Part shown: positions 1 to 9,108 of the stretch, piece by piece
Numbering within the stretch: position 1 is the stretch's first letter
Layout of the letters: each line of letters begins with the position of its first letter
DNA from: Phaeocystidibacter sp965659415
GTDB taxonomy: Bacteria > Bacteroidota > Bacteroidia > Flavobacteriales > Schleiferiaceae
Assembly (NCBI GenBank): GCA_965659415.1
Contig: CBFHVA010000001.1
Coordinates: 186,001 to 250,000, forward strand
Direction of reading: 5' to 3'
DNA: 64,000 nucleotides
The notes under the pieces: generated by a model
Database searches by the model: none
Seen by the model: the letters and a program-made list of their open reading frames with translations, nothing else
What the model was told of the DNA's origin: nothing
Made by a program: the position numbers and the translations under genes

Positions 1-1247
1 TTCAGATGGGCTCCTCCATCGTACTCGATACGAACCCAAGTGTAACCGTAGTCGGCTTAAGTCGTGTGGCTGTTCCAGAGGGCAAGTGGAAGCTCGAGGT
101 GGTCTACAGTGATGTTTACGCACAAAACGAAGCGCAGTCGTTCTCAGATTCTGTGATCATTTCCAATCCTTCTCAAGCTTCTATTTCAGCTCTCATGCTG
201 ACTGAATTAGATGTTCCTGAGGAAATCTGGGTTCGGTATGGAGTGCCATGTTTTCCACGAAGCATGGGAGCGCTCACCTATTACCCGAATCAGGACACCA
301 TTCTTCAATTCTACACGGAACTCTATCAACCCGGCATTCCTCAAAGAACCATAGCGAAATATGGCATATGTGAGGCACATTCGGGTCGAATGCTACCCGA
401 TTTTACAAACTACAAACGACTTCAAGCTACCGATTTTCAGCCCATTGCAGGCAGAATAGATCTTCGAAAGCTACCCACGGGCACCTACTATTTTAAAGTA
501 GATATTATCGATTCTACTGGTGCCGTACTAATGGGTGATAGTATAGGATTTGGAAGAAGCAATTCGAGAATGGCCGTGCCAGTGATTTCTATTAATGCCG
601 ACTACGACTACAACTCCTTCATCCGCGGAGTTCAAGGGCAGGAACAATGGGAGTACCTATGCGATGTGCTCTTTCCAATCGCTGGCGATATTGAACGCAT
701 GCAGATAAATTCGCTGGTAGAAGAAGCTGACACTGTGAAAATCAAGCGATTTGTTACTGGATTCTGGATTGAGCACCACGGTGAGCGCGCCGAAAGGGCA
801 TTCCAAAACTACATGCGCCAGGCCGCGGAAGTGAATGAGCTGTATTCTGGTGGTATTCTGCCAGGTTATCAAAGTGATGCAGGCCGCGTACGCCTTCAAT
901 ACGGGGCACCTACAAACATTGAACAAGGGATTTTCGACAACAACACATTCCCTTATGAGATTTGGCAATACAACCAGCTCACCTCACCAAACCGTCAGAC
1001 GCAAAACAACCGCATTTTCGTTTTTATGAATCGACAAATGGCCGGTAACTCCTTCCAACTTATACACTCCAACGCGTTCGGTGAGCCCAACGACCCTCAA
1101 TGGAAAAACCAAGTAATGCGCACGGGAGGCACAAGCAATAACCCAGATTTCCGTTCAAGTAATTCAAGTCAAGATCCATTTGGGTCGAGACTGAACAACA
1201 ACTCCATTATCAACGGAAGCAGTTCCAACAGCCTAGAAAGACGATAG
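1..1247 (+). CDS. GWxTD domain-containing protein, 5'-truncated by the window edge
   Basis: The reading frame is open at the first base and ends with TAG at 1245-1247, so the N-terminus lies outside the window. At least 413 residues are visible. The C-terminal 180 residues carry the GWxTD-type core: a FW-containing helix, a run rich in Arg and Ala (around residues 255-270), then a DAGRVRLQYG segment followed by an EIWQY segment. This family is found mostly in Bacteroidetes as secreted or periplasmic proteins of unknown function. The N-terminal visible part looks like beta-rich repeats. The last 50 residues are Asn/Ser-rich and probably disordered. It is followed after one base by a glycosyltransferase gene, so the two are likely co-transcribed. 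Family call is firm, function unknown. Confidence 0.8.
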   Translation, partial: QMGSSIVLDTNPSVTVVGLSRVAVPEGKWKLEVVYSDVYAQNEAQSFSDSVIISNPSQASISALMLTELDVPEEIWVRYGVPCFPRSMGALTYYPNQDTILQFYTELYQPGIPQRTIAKYGICEAHSGRMLPDFTNYKRLQATDFQPIAGRIDLRKLPTGTYYFKVDIIDSTGAVLMGDSIGFGRSNSRMAVPVISINADYDYNSFIRGVQGQEQWEYLCDVLFPIAGDIERMQINSLVEEADTVKIKRFVTGFWIEHHGERAERAFQNYMRQAAEVNELYSGGILPGYQSDAGRVRLQYGAPTNIEQGIFDNNTFPYEIWQYNQLTSPNRQTQNNRIFVFMNRQMAGNSFQLIHSNAFGEPNDPQWKNQVMRTGGTSNNPDFRSSNSSQDPFGSRLNNNSIINGSSSNSLERR

Positions 1248-1248
1248 C

Positions 1249-2292
1249 TTGAAATCAATAGCCGTAGCCATCCTAAACTGGAATGGCAAACATTTACTCG
1301 AAGAGTTCCTCCCTTCCGTAGTAGCGAATTCTGAACAAGGTGATATCATAGTTATCGACAATGCTAGCACCGATAATTCGATTCCCTGGATGCGGGAAAA
1401 TCACCCCGACGTTCAAATCATCGAGTTAGAAAAGAATTCGGGCTATGCCGGTGGATACAATAAAGCGCTGAAGCAAATCAGTCATCCCTATGTAGTGCTT
1501 CTCAACTCTGACGTGGAAGTCACGCCAAATTGGCTTGAGCCCATCCTAACAAAATTCGAGTCTGACTCATCCGTTGCAGCGATTCAGCCGAAAATAAAGG
1601 CCTATAAAAACAAAGAGTACTTCGAATACGCTGGAGCAAGCGGTGGTTACATCGATTACTTGGGTTACCCATTTTGTAGAGGTCGCGTTTTTGATCATCT
1701 CGAAAAAGATGACGGTCAGTATGACGAAGAAGTGTCCGTTTTTTGGGCTACAGGGGCCTGCTTGGCTGTCCGCAGCTCAGCCTATCACGAAGTAGGCGAA
1801 CTTGATCCTCGCTTTTTTGCACATATGGAAGAAATTGATTTGTGCTGGCGATTCCACCGTTGGGGCTATTCGTGTTGGGCAATCCCATCAAGTACCGTTT
1901 ACCACCTCGGGGGAGGAACACTCCAAGGTCAGAGTCCACAAAAGACCTACTTGAACTTTAGGAACAACCTCATTCTGTTGGCTAAAAATCTTCCTATGCG
2001 AAAGGTGCTTTACCTAGTATTGCTTCGCATGATACTCGACGGACTAGCCGGCATTCAATTCCTATTGAATGGAATGCCTCAACACACATTGGCCGTTGTG
2101 AAGGGTCATATGCACTTTTATGGTCAGTACGGGTCGGTCATAAAAGCTCGAGCGGGCCAATTTCCATGGCCCATTGAAGGAATGCTGCATTCCAGTATTG
2201 TGAAGCAAGCTTTTGTAAAAAGAGTGAAACGTTTCAGCGACTTGCCCAAAGACCTATTTGCCGTTACTCAAGGCAAAGTCGATGGCCATTGA
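1249..2292 (+). CDS. Family 2 glycosyltransferase (rhamnosyl-type GT2)
   Basis: A 347-residue GT-A fold enzyme that would transfer a sugar from a nucleotide donor onto a glycan or lipid acceptor at the cytoplasmic face of the membrane. The N-terminus has the AILNWNG start, a VIDNASTDNS segment and an LLNSDVEV segment that supplies the DxD-like metal site (around residues 85-90). A later ATGACLAVR region and an EEIDLCWR segment are typical of rhamnosyltransferase-like GT2 enzymes. The start is TTG, chosen because the conserved beta strand begins right there and no upstream ATG exists in frame after the previous stop. The 3' end overlaps the convergent aroQ gene by 39 bp. Acceptor unknown. Confidence 0.85.
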   Translation: MKSIAVAILNWNGKHLLEEFLPSVVANSEQGDIIVIDNASTDNSIPWMRENHPDVQIIELEKNSGYAGGYNKALKQISHPYVVLLNSDVEVTPNWLEPILTKFESDSSVAAIQPKIKAYKNKEYFEYAGASGGYIDYLGYPFCRGRVFDHLEKDDGQYDEEVSVFWATGACLAVRSSAYHEVGELDPRFFAHMEEIDLCWRFHRWGYSCWAIPSSTVYHLGGGTLQGQSPQKTYLNFRNNLILLAKNLPMRKVLYLVLLRMILDGLAGIQFLLNGMPQHTLAVVKGHMHFYGQYGSVIKARAGQFPWPIEGMLHSSIVKQAFVKRVKRFSDLPKDLFAVTQGKVDGH

Positions 2293-2679
2293 ATACCCAT
2301 CTAAACCAAAACCCGTGATGCAGCCCGTTGAGGTTTGCGCGGTCAAGGAAGTTTGACGGAATTCTTCACGAGCGTGAATATTGCTGATGTGCACTTCAAT
2401 AACCAAGGCGGGAACCATGGCAATGGCATCGCGTAATGCCACAGAAGTATGGCTGTAGCCAGCTGGATTGAAAATGATGTAATCGCATTCGAAGCCTGCT
2501 CTTTGCACTTGGGTGACTAACTCCCCTTCTCCATTGCTTTGAAAGTAGCTCAAGTCAATGTTGGGATAGTTCATCTTCAAACGCTCGAAATAGGTAATGA
2601 AGTTCTCGTTCCCGTAAATCGCAGGTTCACGCCTACCTAACAGGTTTAAGTTGGGTCCGTTGATGATTTGGATTTTCAT
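2254..2679 (-). CDS. aroQ: 3-dehydroquinate dehydratase, type II
   Basis: This 141-residue protein catalyses the dehydration of 3-dehydroquinate to 3-dehydroshikimate in the shikimate pathway and forms a cytosolic dodecamer. Visible motifs are the GPNLNLLGRREP start with the catalytic Tyr soon after (IYG), the NPAGYSHTSVALRDA segment, and the EVHISNIHAREEFR segment with the catalytic His. Length fits the small type II family. It is divergent from xerD, 45 bp away, and its 3' end overlaps the glycosyltransferase gene. The shikimate pathway feeds chorismate to the menaquinone genes at 22-27 kb and to the amidotransferase at 42.5 kb. Confidence 0.95.
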   Translation of the reverse strand: MKIQIINGPNLNLLGRREPAIYGNENFITYFERLKMNYPNIDLSYFQSNGEGELVTQVQRAGFECDYIIFNPAGYSHTSVALRDAIAMVPALVIEVHISNIHAREEFRQTSLTAQTSTGCITGFGLDGYSMAIDFALSNGK

Positions 2680-2724
2680 GCCGTGTGATTCTCTTTCAAA
2701 GATAGTGCTTCCTATCTTGCCAAC

Positions 2725-3612
2725 ATGACGTGGGCCAACTCCATTCGCGATTTTGAGCGCTATCTTAAGCTGGAACGTGGCTTGAGTCAGAATACCATTG
2801 ATGCCTATTCCCGCGATGTGCGCATTCTCGCCGACTGGGCCTCAGAAAACAATGTGACAATAAAAGGGCTTCAGCTTGAATCACTTCGAAAGTTCCTAGC
2901 AAGCTTAAAGATAGCGCCTCGTTCTCAAGCACGCCTATTGACCTCCATAAAAACGTTCTTTCGATTTCTAATTCTCGAAAATCAACTTGAAGAGAATCCG
3001 GCTGACTTATTGGAATCACCTCGGTTAGGTCGGAAACTACCCGAGTTTCTGAGCGAAAGTGAGGTAGATAAGTTAGTGGAAAGCATTGATCGATCCACGG
3101 ACGAAGGAGAGCGCAATTACGCCATACTCGAACTCCTTTATGCCTGCGGTTTTCGAGTGAGCGAACTCATCAACCTTCGCCTCAGTGATGTATTCCCAAA
3201 GGAGGGAGTAATTCGCGTTATCGGAAAAGGCGATAAGGAGCGACTGGTTCCTATTCATGATCATGCCTTGCGGGTAATGGAAAGGTATATCCGTGAGGTC
3301 CGTATTCATTCGGACATCAAGCGCGGCGAAGAAGACATCGTTTTCCTATCCAAGCGTGGCAAGCGAATGGCAAGGAGTACGGTATTTACAATGATTCGCA
3401 ACTTGGCCGAAAAAGCGGGAATACGAAAGAACATTGGTCCACATACATTCCGACACAGCTTTGCAACTGCCTTGGTAAACCGCGGCGCCGATCTACGAGT
3501 GGTTCAACAATTATTGGGACACGAAAGCATCACCACCACCGAGATTTACACACACCTCAGCGACAATAAACTGCGCAAAGCCATGGATCTTCACCCATGG
3601 TCGAATCGATAA
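2725..3612 (+). CDS. xerD: Site-specific tyrosine recombinase XerD
   Basis: A 295-residue tyrosine recombinase that, with a XerC partner or alone, resolves chromosome dimers at dif. The N-terminal SAM-like core-binding domain covers residues 1-90 and the catalytic domain follows. All catalytic residues are visible: Arg144 (GFRVSEL), Lys168 (GKGDKER), His240 and Arg243 (HTFRHSFA), His266 (LLGHESI) and Tyr275 (EIYTH). Length and the FLSE linker are typical of XerD from Bacteroidetes rather than of an integron or phage integrase. No mobile genes lie nearby, so this is the housekeeping copy. Confidence 0.93.
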   Translation: MTWANSIRDFERYLKLERGLSQNTIDAYSRDVRILADWASENNVTIKGLQLESLRKFLASLKIAPRSQARLLTSIKTFFRFLILENQLEENPADLLESPRLGRKLPEFLSESEVDKLVESIDRSTDEGERNYAILELLYACGFRVSELINLRLSDVFPKEGVIRVIGKGDKERLVPIHDHALRVMERYIREVRIHSDIKRGEEDIVFLSKRGKRMARSTVFTMIRNLAEKAGIRKNIGPHTFRHSFATALVNRGADLRVVQQLLGHESITTTEIYTHLSDNKLRKAMDLHPWSNR

Positions 3613-3614
3613 AA

Positions 3615-4703
3615 CTATCGAGCTGCGTTCCAGATTTTAATGCGGTCAGTTTCAGTTACACCCGATAGAACTTCCACCTTGAGACCATCGCTCAACCCGA
3701 GTTCAACATCGCGGCGTTCATACATCTGAGGAGAAGTCTCTACTTCTACATAAGGCTGGTCGCCATCGTACTGCAACAAGCCCTCTTCAATAGTTAATAC
3801 GCTATCGCGCTTCGCCAAAACGATATCAGCATTGGCTGAGTACCCAGCACGGATAAACTGGGAAGAATCAAGCTGAACTTCTGCCTTAATTTGAAACTGA
3901 ATGGCACCGTTTTCCTCCGTTCCCTTTGGAGCGATATACTCCAAGTTTGCCGCGAAATTATTGTTTTGAATGGCACCTACACTGATGAGGAGTTCCATGC
4001 CGGTTTGCAGTTTACCCACCTCGGATTCATCGATAAGTCCTTCAAAGATCATGTCTTCCATGTTGGCCACGGAGGCTACGGTAGTACCGTCATTGAAAGT
4101 GTTTGATTCGATAACTTGATTTCCCTTCTTCACGGGTACATCGAGCACCATTCCATCCACCGTGCTACGGATAAGGGTTAGTGAGGTGCTTCCTGAACGC
4201 TGAGTAGCTCCTTCACGAATGATGTCGAGGTTGTCCTTCGCCGCTTGGAGCTCTGCCTTTGCATTCTCAAATGAGCGCTCCGCTTCTTGATAGGCCTGAG
4301 CGGATATGACCTGTTGATTGTAAAGATTCTTCTGCCGATTGTAATCCAACTCGGCATTTTCGAAGTTAATCTGAGCCACGTTTACTCGATTCTCTGCACT
4401 GTTAAGACTAACCATATCAGGAATAACCTCAACCTTCGCAATCAAATCGCCTTTAGCAACCACATCACCAGGTTCTACAAACAATTCATCAATGATTCCC
4501 GAAACCTGTGGCTTGATTTCCACTTCTTCGCGAGGAATTACCTTACCGGTGGCCACTGTCTTTTGAATGATGTTCTCTTTGGTCGCGGTAGCTGTTTCAT
4601 AAACGATCGGATCCTCCTGAGATTTGGAATACAAATACCAAAGCGTAGCAAGGAAGCCTCCTACCAAGGCAATTAAAAGAAATACACGAATAAACTTTTT
4701 CAT
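3615..4703 (-). CDS. Periplasmic adaptor of a tripartite efflux pump (HlyD/MacA-like)
   Basis: A 362-residue membrane-fusion protein that would bridge an inner-membrane transporter and a TolC-like outer-membrane channel. One N-terminal membrane helix (residues 5-22) is followed by a lipoyl/barrel-sandwich half (IPREEVEIKPQVSG, PGDVVAKGDLIAKVE), a coiled-coil hairpin (about residues 95-160), the second lipoyl half and a beta-barrel domain. I place the start at the ATG giving MKKFIRVF; an in-frame ATG 33 bp upstream would add a non-hydrophobic extension. It stands alone: no permease, ATPase or TolC gene is adjacent, unlike most MacA loci. It converges on xerD with a 2-bp gap. Confidence 0.88.
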   Translation of the reverse strand: MKKFIRVFLLIALVGGFLATLWYLYSKSQEDPIVYETATATKENIIQKTVATGKVIPREEVEIKPQVSGIIDELFVEPGDVVAKGDLIAKVEVIPDMVSLNSAENRVNVAQINFENAELDYNRQKNLYNQQVISAQAYQEAERSFENAKAELQAAKDNLDIIREGATQRSGSTSLTLIRSTVDGMVLDVPVKKGNQVIESNTFNDGTTVASVANMEDMIFEGLIDESEVGKLQTGMELLISVGAIQNNNFAANLEYIAPKGTEENGAIQFQIKAEVQLDSSQFIRAGYSANADIVLAKRDSVLTIEEGLLQYDGDQPYVEVETSPQMYERRDVELGLSDGLKVEVLSGVTETDRIKIWNAAR

Positions 4704-4768
4704 AGGTCTGAAAGACTGATTTCTGTCAAGTAGCACTCAAATGTAACAAAAGGATGCGCAGGAAGAAC

Positions 4769-5746
4769 TTACAAATCCATTCCCTTTTTGTAGCGACTCC
4801 AGTGCAGGTAATTCTTCAAGAATCCCCAACCGTAGCCGGCGTGCATCACGACGGTGGTCTGTAGGGCTTTCAACCCTACAATTAGGGATCTGTTTTGTAC
4901 TGAGGCATCGATAAACACCAGCAACAGATAAAGCGATAATGGGGTTGCGAATAGTCGTGTAACAGGGAATACCAGAGATGCCAAACTCACTAACAAAGCC
5001 AAGCTAAACACCAAGGGAAACAAATGAGTTAATTTGAGTTCTTCGGGGTGTAGCTTCCATATGTTCACCCGCGCAGCTCCAAATCGGAAAACCTGTTTGA
5101 AAAATTGCTTTAGGCTGGTCCTTCTCTTGTGATAAACATGGGCTTTCTCAATCAATGCTGTTCTATATCCTGCCTTAATAAGGCGGATACTCAGCTCAAT
5201 ATCTTCACCACACCGAAACGTTGAATAGCCATTCACTGCTTCAAACGCATTTCTCTTCATTCCCATGTTGAAACCTCTAGGATGATACGTTCCTACATGT
5301 GATTTCTTACCGCGAATTCCGCCCGTAGTGAGCATGGACGTCATGGAGTACGAAATGGCCTTTTGAAGAAGTGTAAAGTCAGCATGTGCCGCATCTGGGC
5401 CACCGAACACATCTGCATCATTTTCAGCTAAATAGGAATCAATGTTTTTGAGATAATCGGATGGGATGATGCAATCTGAATCGAGAAAAATGAAATAATC
5501 GCCTTTGGCAATTTTTGCTCCATCGTTTCTGGCAGCGCTTACGGGCAAGAATTCCTCGTAATGCAGTGTAAGCGGATAAACGTCATTGTTCTCGAATTTA
5601 CGCAACTCCGGACGCAGTGTATCGCTCGGTGTTCCATCCGATATAATCACTTCAAAAGACGAATAGTCTTGATTCAATAAGCTCTCTAAAAACTCGGTAA
5701 CCTCCTCTGGTCGTCCGAAGGTGGGAACTATAAGGGAATAGCGCAT
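4769..5746 (-). CDS. Family 2 glycosyltransferase with C-terminal membrane segments
   Basis: A 325-residue GT2 enzyme. The N-terminus has SLIVPTFGRPEEV, a VIISDGTPSDT segment and a FLDSDCIIP metal-binding motif (around residue 93). A GFNMGMKRNAF region and a CGEDIELSIRLI acceptor-side motif follow. Two or three hydrophobic helices occupy residues 240-290. It is the last gene of a three-gene operon; its ATG overlaps the stop codon of the preceding glycosyltransferase gene by one base, implying translational coupling. Probably assembles a surface or lipid-linked glycan; the acceptor is not evident. Confidence 0.85.
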   Translation of the reverse strand: MRYSLIVPTFGRPEEVTEFLESLLNQDYSSFEVIISDGTPSDTLRPELRKFENNDVYPLTLHYEEFLPVSAARNDGAKIAKGDYFIFLDSDCIIPSDYLKNIDSYLAENDADVFGGPDAAHADFTLLQKAISYSMTSMLTTGGIRGKKSHVGTYHPRGFNMGMKRNAFEAVNGYSTFRCGEDIELSIRLIKAGYRTALIEKAHVYHKRRTSLKQFFKQVFRFGAARVNIWKLHPEELKLTHLFPLVFSLALLVSLASLVFPVTRLFATPLSLYLLLVFIDASVQNRSLIVGLKALQTTVVMHAGYGWGFLKNYLHWSRYKKGMDL

Positions 5747-6717
5747 TACTCGCCTAGCGTTTCGTCAATGGTATAATTGGGCTTCTTAGCGCTGTTTCTC
5801 GACATCAATTCAGCCAAGAATCCAGTGGTGAAAAGCTGAGTTCCCAGCAACATGGCTGTCAGGAACACATAAAACAAAGGGTTGTTGGTAATCAATCCGG
5901 GTGTACCTCCGGCCCGCAATGTCCAGAACTTCCAAATAACCAAAACGATGAGCGAAATGAATCCGGCAAACATCATCAGCGTGCCTAGCATTCCGAAAAA
6001 GTGCATTGGACGCTTAGCAAATCTTGAAACCACATAAAGCGTCACCAAATCGAGAAATCCGTTGATAAAGCGGTCTAAGCCAAACTTGGTGGCTCCGTAC
6101 TTTCGAGCGCGGTGTTCAACTACCTTTTCCGTAATCTTCGGGTAACCGGCATTCTTGGCGAGGATTGGAATATAACGGTGCATTTCACCCGTTACCTCAA
6201 CATTCCTAGCGACTTCACCACGGTAGGATTTCAAACCACAATTGAAATCGTGTAGCTTGATTTTCGACATTTTGCGTGTGGCCCAATTGAAGAGCTTTGT
6301 AGGAATCGTTTTAGAGATTGGGTCGTAGCGCTTTTTCTTCCAACCCGATACAAGGTCCCACCCTTCTTTTTTGATTAGGCGGTAAAGCTCTGGTATTTCA
6401 TCCGGACTATCCTGCAAGTCGGCATCCATGGTGATGACAACATCTCCCACCGTGCGTTTAAATCCCACATTCAAAGCCGCTGATTTACCTTGATTCTTTC
6501 TAAACCGTATCCCCTTGACATTCTCCGGATCCTTCTTCCATAAGTCGTGGATCACTTCCCATGATGAGTCGGTAGAGCCATCGTTCATAAAGAGCACCTC
6601 GTACGTGAAGTTGTGCTCCTTCATCACTTTTGAAATCCAAGTGTAGAGCTCAGGCAAACTCTCTTCTTCGTTGTAAAGGGGAATTACAACGGATATATCT
6701 CTTTGTTGATCAGGCAT
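5746..6717 (-). CDS. Dolichol-phosphate-mannosyltransferase-like family 2 glycosyltransferase
   Basis: A 323-residue GT2 of the DPM1/GtrB/ArnC type, which moves a sugar from a nucleotide donor to a polyprenyl phosphate. Motifs in order: ISVVIPLYNEEESLPEL, FMNDGSTDSSW, GKSAALNVGFK, the metal site TMDADLQDSPDEIPEL (around residue 95) and FNCGLKSYRGEVA. Two membrane helices lie at about residues 238-262 and 281-302, typical of the GtrB class. Its start overlaps the end of the DUF4199 gene by 8 bp and its end overlaps the next glycosyltransferase gene, so all three form one operon. Confidence 0.9.
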   Translation of the reverse strand: MPDQQRDISVVIPLYNEEESLPELYTWISKVMKEHNFTYEVLFMNDGSTDSSWEVIHDLWKKDPENVKGIRFRKNQGKSAALNVGFKRTVGDVVITMDADLQDSPDEIPELYRLIKKEGWDLVSGWKKKRYDPISKTIPTKLFNWATRKMSKIKLHDFNCGLKSYRGEVARNVEVTGEMHRYIPILAKNAGYPKITEKVVEHRARKYGATKFGLDRFINGFLDLVTLYVVSRFAKRPMHFFGMLGTLMMFAGFISLIVLVIWKFWTLRAGGTPGLITNNPLFYVFLTAMLLGTQLFTTGFLAELMSRNSAKKPNYTIDETLGE

Positions 6718-7273
6718 CTAGTACGTCTGATTTTTCCTCTGAGGTGATAAAAGGGGCAGATTTCTTAAAGATGGCAGCGAAGATGAGTCCAACGACTGCG
6801 CTGAAAACAATATTCATCGCCAATCCACTCAATAAACCTGAAACAGTAAACTGATTATCGATGCGCTCTTCAGCGTCGATTAGCGCTTGCTCCATTTGAT
6901 CTTCAGGGATTCCCATTTTTTCCATGAATTCAATACTCGTATCCATGGAAATCTCCTTTACCTGTTCCGCATATGCTGGGTCAATCACATTAAAGATTAA
7001 AAGATTCCATGCGGTACTCGCTACGATCGCCAAAATCGCGGCAATCATAAAGGTTGTGAAAGCCTCTCGAAACGACATGTAACCGCCAAGATTCTTCTTA
7101 GACTCCCGAAGAGCAAAAATGATGAGCACGATGTATGCTATGATAAAGAATACACCGACCATCCAGTTCCCAATTAACTCAGGGTCGATGGCATAAGTAT
7201 ATACTCCAAACAAAATAGAAATGGCCGCCATAATAGCGCCGTACTTCAGTCCAACTTTCTTCGCAGTTTCCAT
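6710..7273 (-). CDS. DUF4199 domain-containing membrane protein
   Basis: A 187-residue inner-membrane protein of the Bacteroidetes-specific DUF4199 family, with four membrane helices: two near the N-terminus (about residues 8-28 and 35-54), one in the middle (68-92) and one at the C-terminus (148-170). The acidic loop between helices three and four (residues 100-145) is typical. Function is unknown; in this phylum the family often sits directly before a DPM1-like glycosyltransferase gene, as here, with overlapping reading frames. That suggests a role as partner or anchor for the polyprenyl-phosphate sugar transferase, but this is inference from context. Confidence 0.85.
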   Translation of the reverse strand: METAKKVGLKYGAIMAAISILFGVYTYAIDPELIGNWMVGVFFIIAYIVLIIFALRESKKNLGGYMSFREAFTTFMIAAILAIVASTAWNLLIFNVIDPAYAEQVKEISMDTSIEFMEKMGIPEDQMEQALIDAEERIDNQFTVSGLLSGLAMNIVFSAVVGLIFAAIFKKSAPFITSEEKSDVLDA

Positions 7274-7330
7274 ATCAATAAAATTACAGGCTAGTCAATT
7301 TATTTGGAACAAATATAATCGGAAGATTCT

Positions 7331-8929
7331 TTAATTTCTTGCGATAATCAAAGACTGAACGTTGATCGTTCCTTCTTGGTACATTCGAATCGCATATGTC
7401 CCTTCCGGCACTTCCGATACGTCTATCGATTCATCCGAAGATGACAGCACTACTCTACCCCACTGATCGATCAACTCAACCCGATCAGTATGAGCAGGAA
7501 TATGTAAGATTCCATTCGCTGGATTAGGATAGATTGATTCTTGCATGGCTGCCTCCGTTTCCATACCACTCAGATCAAATGCTCCAGATTCGAGATAAAT
7601 GTTTACGTCCCCAGTTGGAAGATTAGTTTGCAGTTTCATCAGCTCAGGCCCTCCTGCGGAAAGATCTGCATTGTACGCATAAAACAACTCTATGGTCTTT
7701 GACTCCCCGGGAAGCAGTGTTTCGGGTAAATTCGTCCCGTTTGCATAATCGATATCTGAATTCGCAAAAGGTTGAGGAGCAACAAATATGGGTTGATTGC
7801 CAAGGTTAACCACCGCTGTTCTATAGTACACTCTATATGTCTCGTTTGGATCAAAAGGCAAATGAAGGGTATCATTTACATAGCCAAGGTTGAACTCAAC
7901 TTCGGCCGTCGAGTTCGAAACAAAGTTATTGATGCGGTCGGCGAATTGTGGATAATCTACAAAGGGATTTCTGTTATTCTGAAGTTGGTAAATGTCGTTG
8001 TTGCGACCTATTTCAAACGCCGCAGGCTGAAACTGCCGATGCCACTGGAGTAAGATGTTCTCTTGAGGCGCAAAGAAGTTGTTGTAATCTTGATAGCGAA
8101 TTACGAAGTACATCATGGCTCGTGCTGCAGCTCCTTTGTGCGCATCTCTAGGCTCAAAAGTGGAACTCCCATATTTGCTTCCACCACCTGTCCATGTTGG
8201 GTTTGAAACTACCCCAAATGGATGGTTACTCCTCCTACTATTGGTGCTGGCATCTGTCGGAAACAAATGGTGAATATCGGCCCGCATAGGCTGAGCCTGA
8301 CTAAAAAACCCTTGTGGAAAGGTGTGCTCGCAGTTAAAGTTGTTGTTGTTTGCACCTGGTCGGTTGTTGAACGTGGCGGTTCTGCCCGTGTACACACATT
8401 CTACTTGTCCGCCTACATTGTCGATAGAGGCATACATATTGTCGCGAGCTGCATTGTAGGAGAGGCTGTTGAAATTCTGGGCGAGCTTTACCTTCAAAGC
8501 GCTCTTCAGGGCTTCTTCGCTCAATCCTTCCGTAGATGAGTAGTAGGAGTTAGAATATCGTCCATGCCCGTTAAAGTAAAGGACCAGAGCACCTCCACCG
8601 TTCGAACTCCCCATCAGAATATCACCTTCGTAGCTCACGTTGTGCTGCGGGGCGAATCGCACCCATAATCGGGCTGTGTCCAAGGCCGGAACTTGAGTAA
8701 GGCTAGATGCAACACGTATAGCCTGATCTCCATATACTGCTTTCGCAAGAAACACATCCAGTTCAATTGGTGTGGGGGTTCTATTGTACACTTTCACCAT
8801 CTGACTATCTATTGAGAGCTCTGACACATATCCGAACTGCAAGGTATCTGGAAAAACCTCAAAGCTTTGCGAATGCCCAGTAAGAGATATGACAAATAAG
8901 AGACTGAAACTCAAACGGAATGCTTTCAT
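7331..8929 (-). CDS. Secreted endonuclease I (EndA/NucM family) with type IX sorting domain
   Basis: A 532-residue exported DNase/RNase. I start at the ATG giving MKAFRLSFSLLF, which yields a clean signal peptide; an upstream in-frame ATG would prefix 18 unlikely residues. After the signal comes an Ig-like/ASH-type domain (about residues 22-120), then the endonuclease I domain (about 130-340) with the NCEHTFPQ catalytic His region, DIHHLFPTD and the NSRRSNHPFG segment. The last 75 residues form a type A T9SS C-terminal domain (IYPNPANG start, conserved GTY near the end), so the enzyme is probably exported across the outer membrane. Likely role: scavenging phosphate or nucleotides from extracellular DNA. 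Confidence 0.92.
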   Translation of the reverse strand: MKAFRLSFSLLFVISLTGHSQSFEVFPDTLQFGYVSELSIDSQMVKVYNRTPTPIELDVFLAKAVYGDQAIRVASSLTQVPALDTARLWVRFAPQHNVSYEGDILMGSSNGGGALVLYFNGHGRYSNSYYSSTEGLSEEALKSALKVKLAQNFNSLSYNAARDNMYASIDNVGGQVECVYTGRTATFNNRPGANNNNFNCEHTFPQGFFSQAQPMRADIHHLFPTDASTNSRRSNHPFGVVSNPTWTGGGSKYGSSTFEPRDAHKGAAARAMMYFVIRYQDYNNFFAPQENILLQWHRQFQPAAFEIGRNNDIYQLQNNRNPFVDYPQFADRINNFVSNSTAEVEFNLGYVNDTLHLPFDPNETYRVYYRTAVVNLGNQPIFVAPQPFANSDIDYANGTNLPETLLPGESKTIELFYAYNADLSAGGPELMKLQTNLPTGDVNIYLESGAFDLSGMETEAAMQESIYPNPANGILHIPAHTDRVELIDQWGRVVLSSSDESIDVSEVPEGTYAIRMYQEGTINVQSLIIARN

Positions 8930-8998
8930 ACCTGCAAAGATAGCCATTGGACACGCCATTTTGCCCGAAAAAACCTTTTTCATTTAGGTGTCTTGACG

Positions 8999-9006
8999 TA
9001 CCTTTG
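8999..9006 (+). promoter_or_regulatory. Putative -7 promoter element of the SRP RNA gene
   Basis: TACCTTTG matches the Bacteroidetes -7 consensus TAnnTTTG and ends five bases before the first paired base of the SRP RNA, the spacing expected for a start site at about 9012. No clear -33 TTTG box is visible at the ideal distance. Confidence 0.6.
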
Positions 9007-9011
9007 CAGCT

Positions 9012-9108
9012 GGGCAAGTCTCATACAACCAGCTCCTGGTGAACTCCCCCAGATCCGGAAGGAAGCAAGGGTAACTGGTCGTAGCGGTGTGATATGAGTC
9101 GCTTGCCC
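9012..9108 (+). ncRNA. ffs: Signal recognition particle RNA (4.5S, small bacterial type)
   Basis: A 97-nt hairpin RNA without an Alu domain. The ends pair (GGGCAAG with CTTGCCC), and the conserved apical region is visible: GGTGAACTCCCCCAGATCC, the GGAAGGAAGCA internal loop and GTAACTGG. It binds Ffh and targets ribosomes making membrane proteins. A T-run at 9109-9115 follows immediately and completes an intrinsic terminator. It reads away from the nuclease gene on the other strand. Confidence 0.96.

Noticed and set aside
2725..3612. XerD-like recombinase as part of a mobile element.
   Set aside because: Its sequence is housekeeping XerD, with no cargo, attachment repeats or phage genes nearby.
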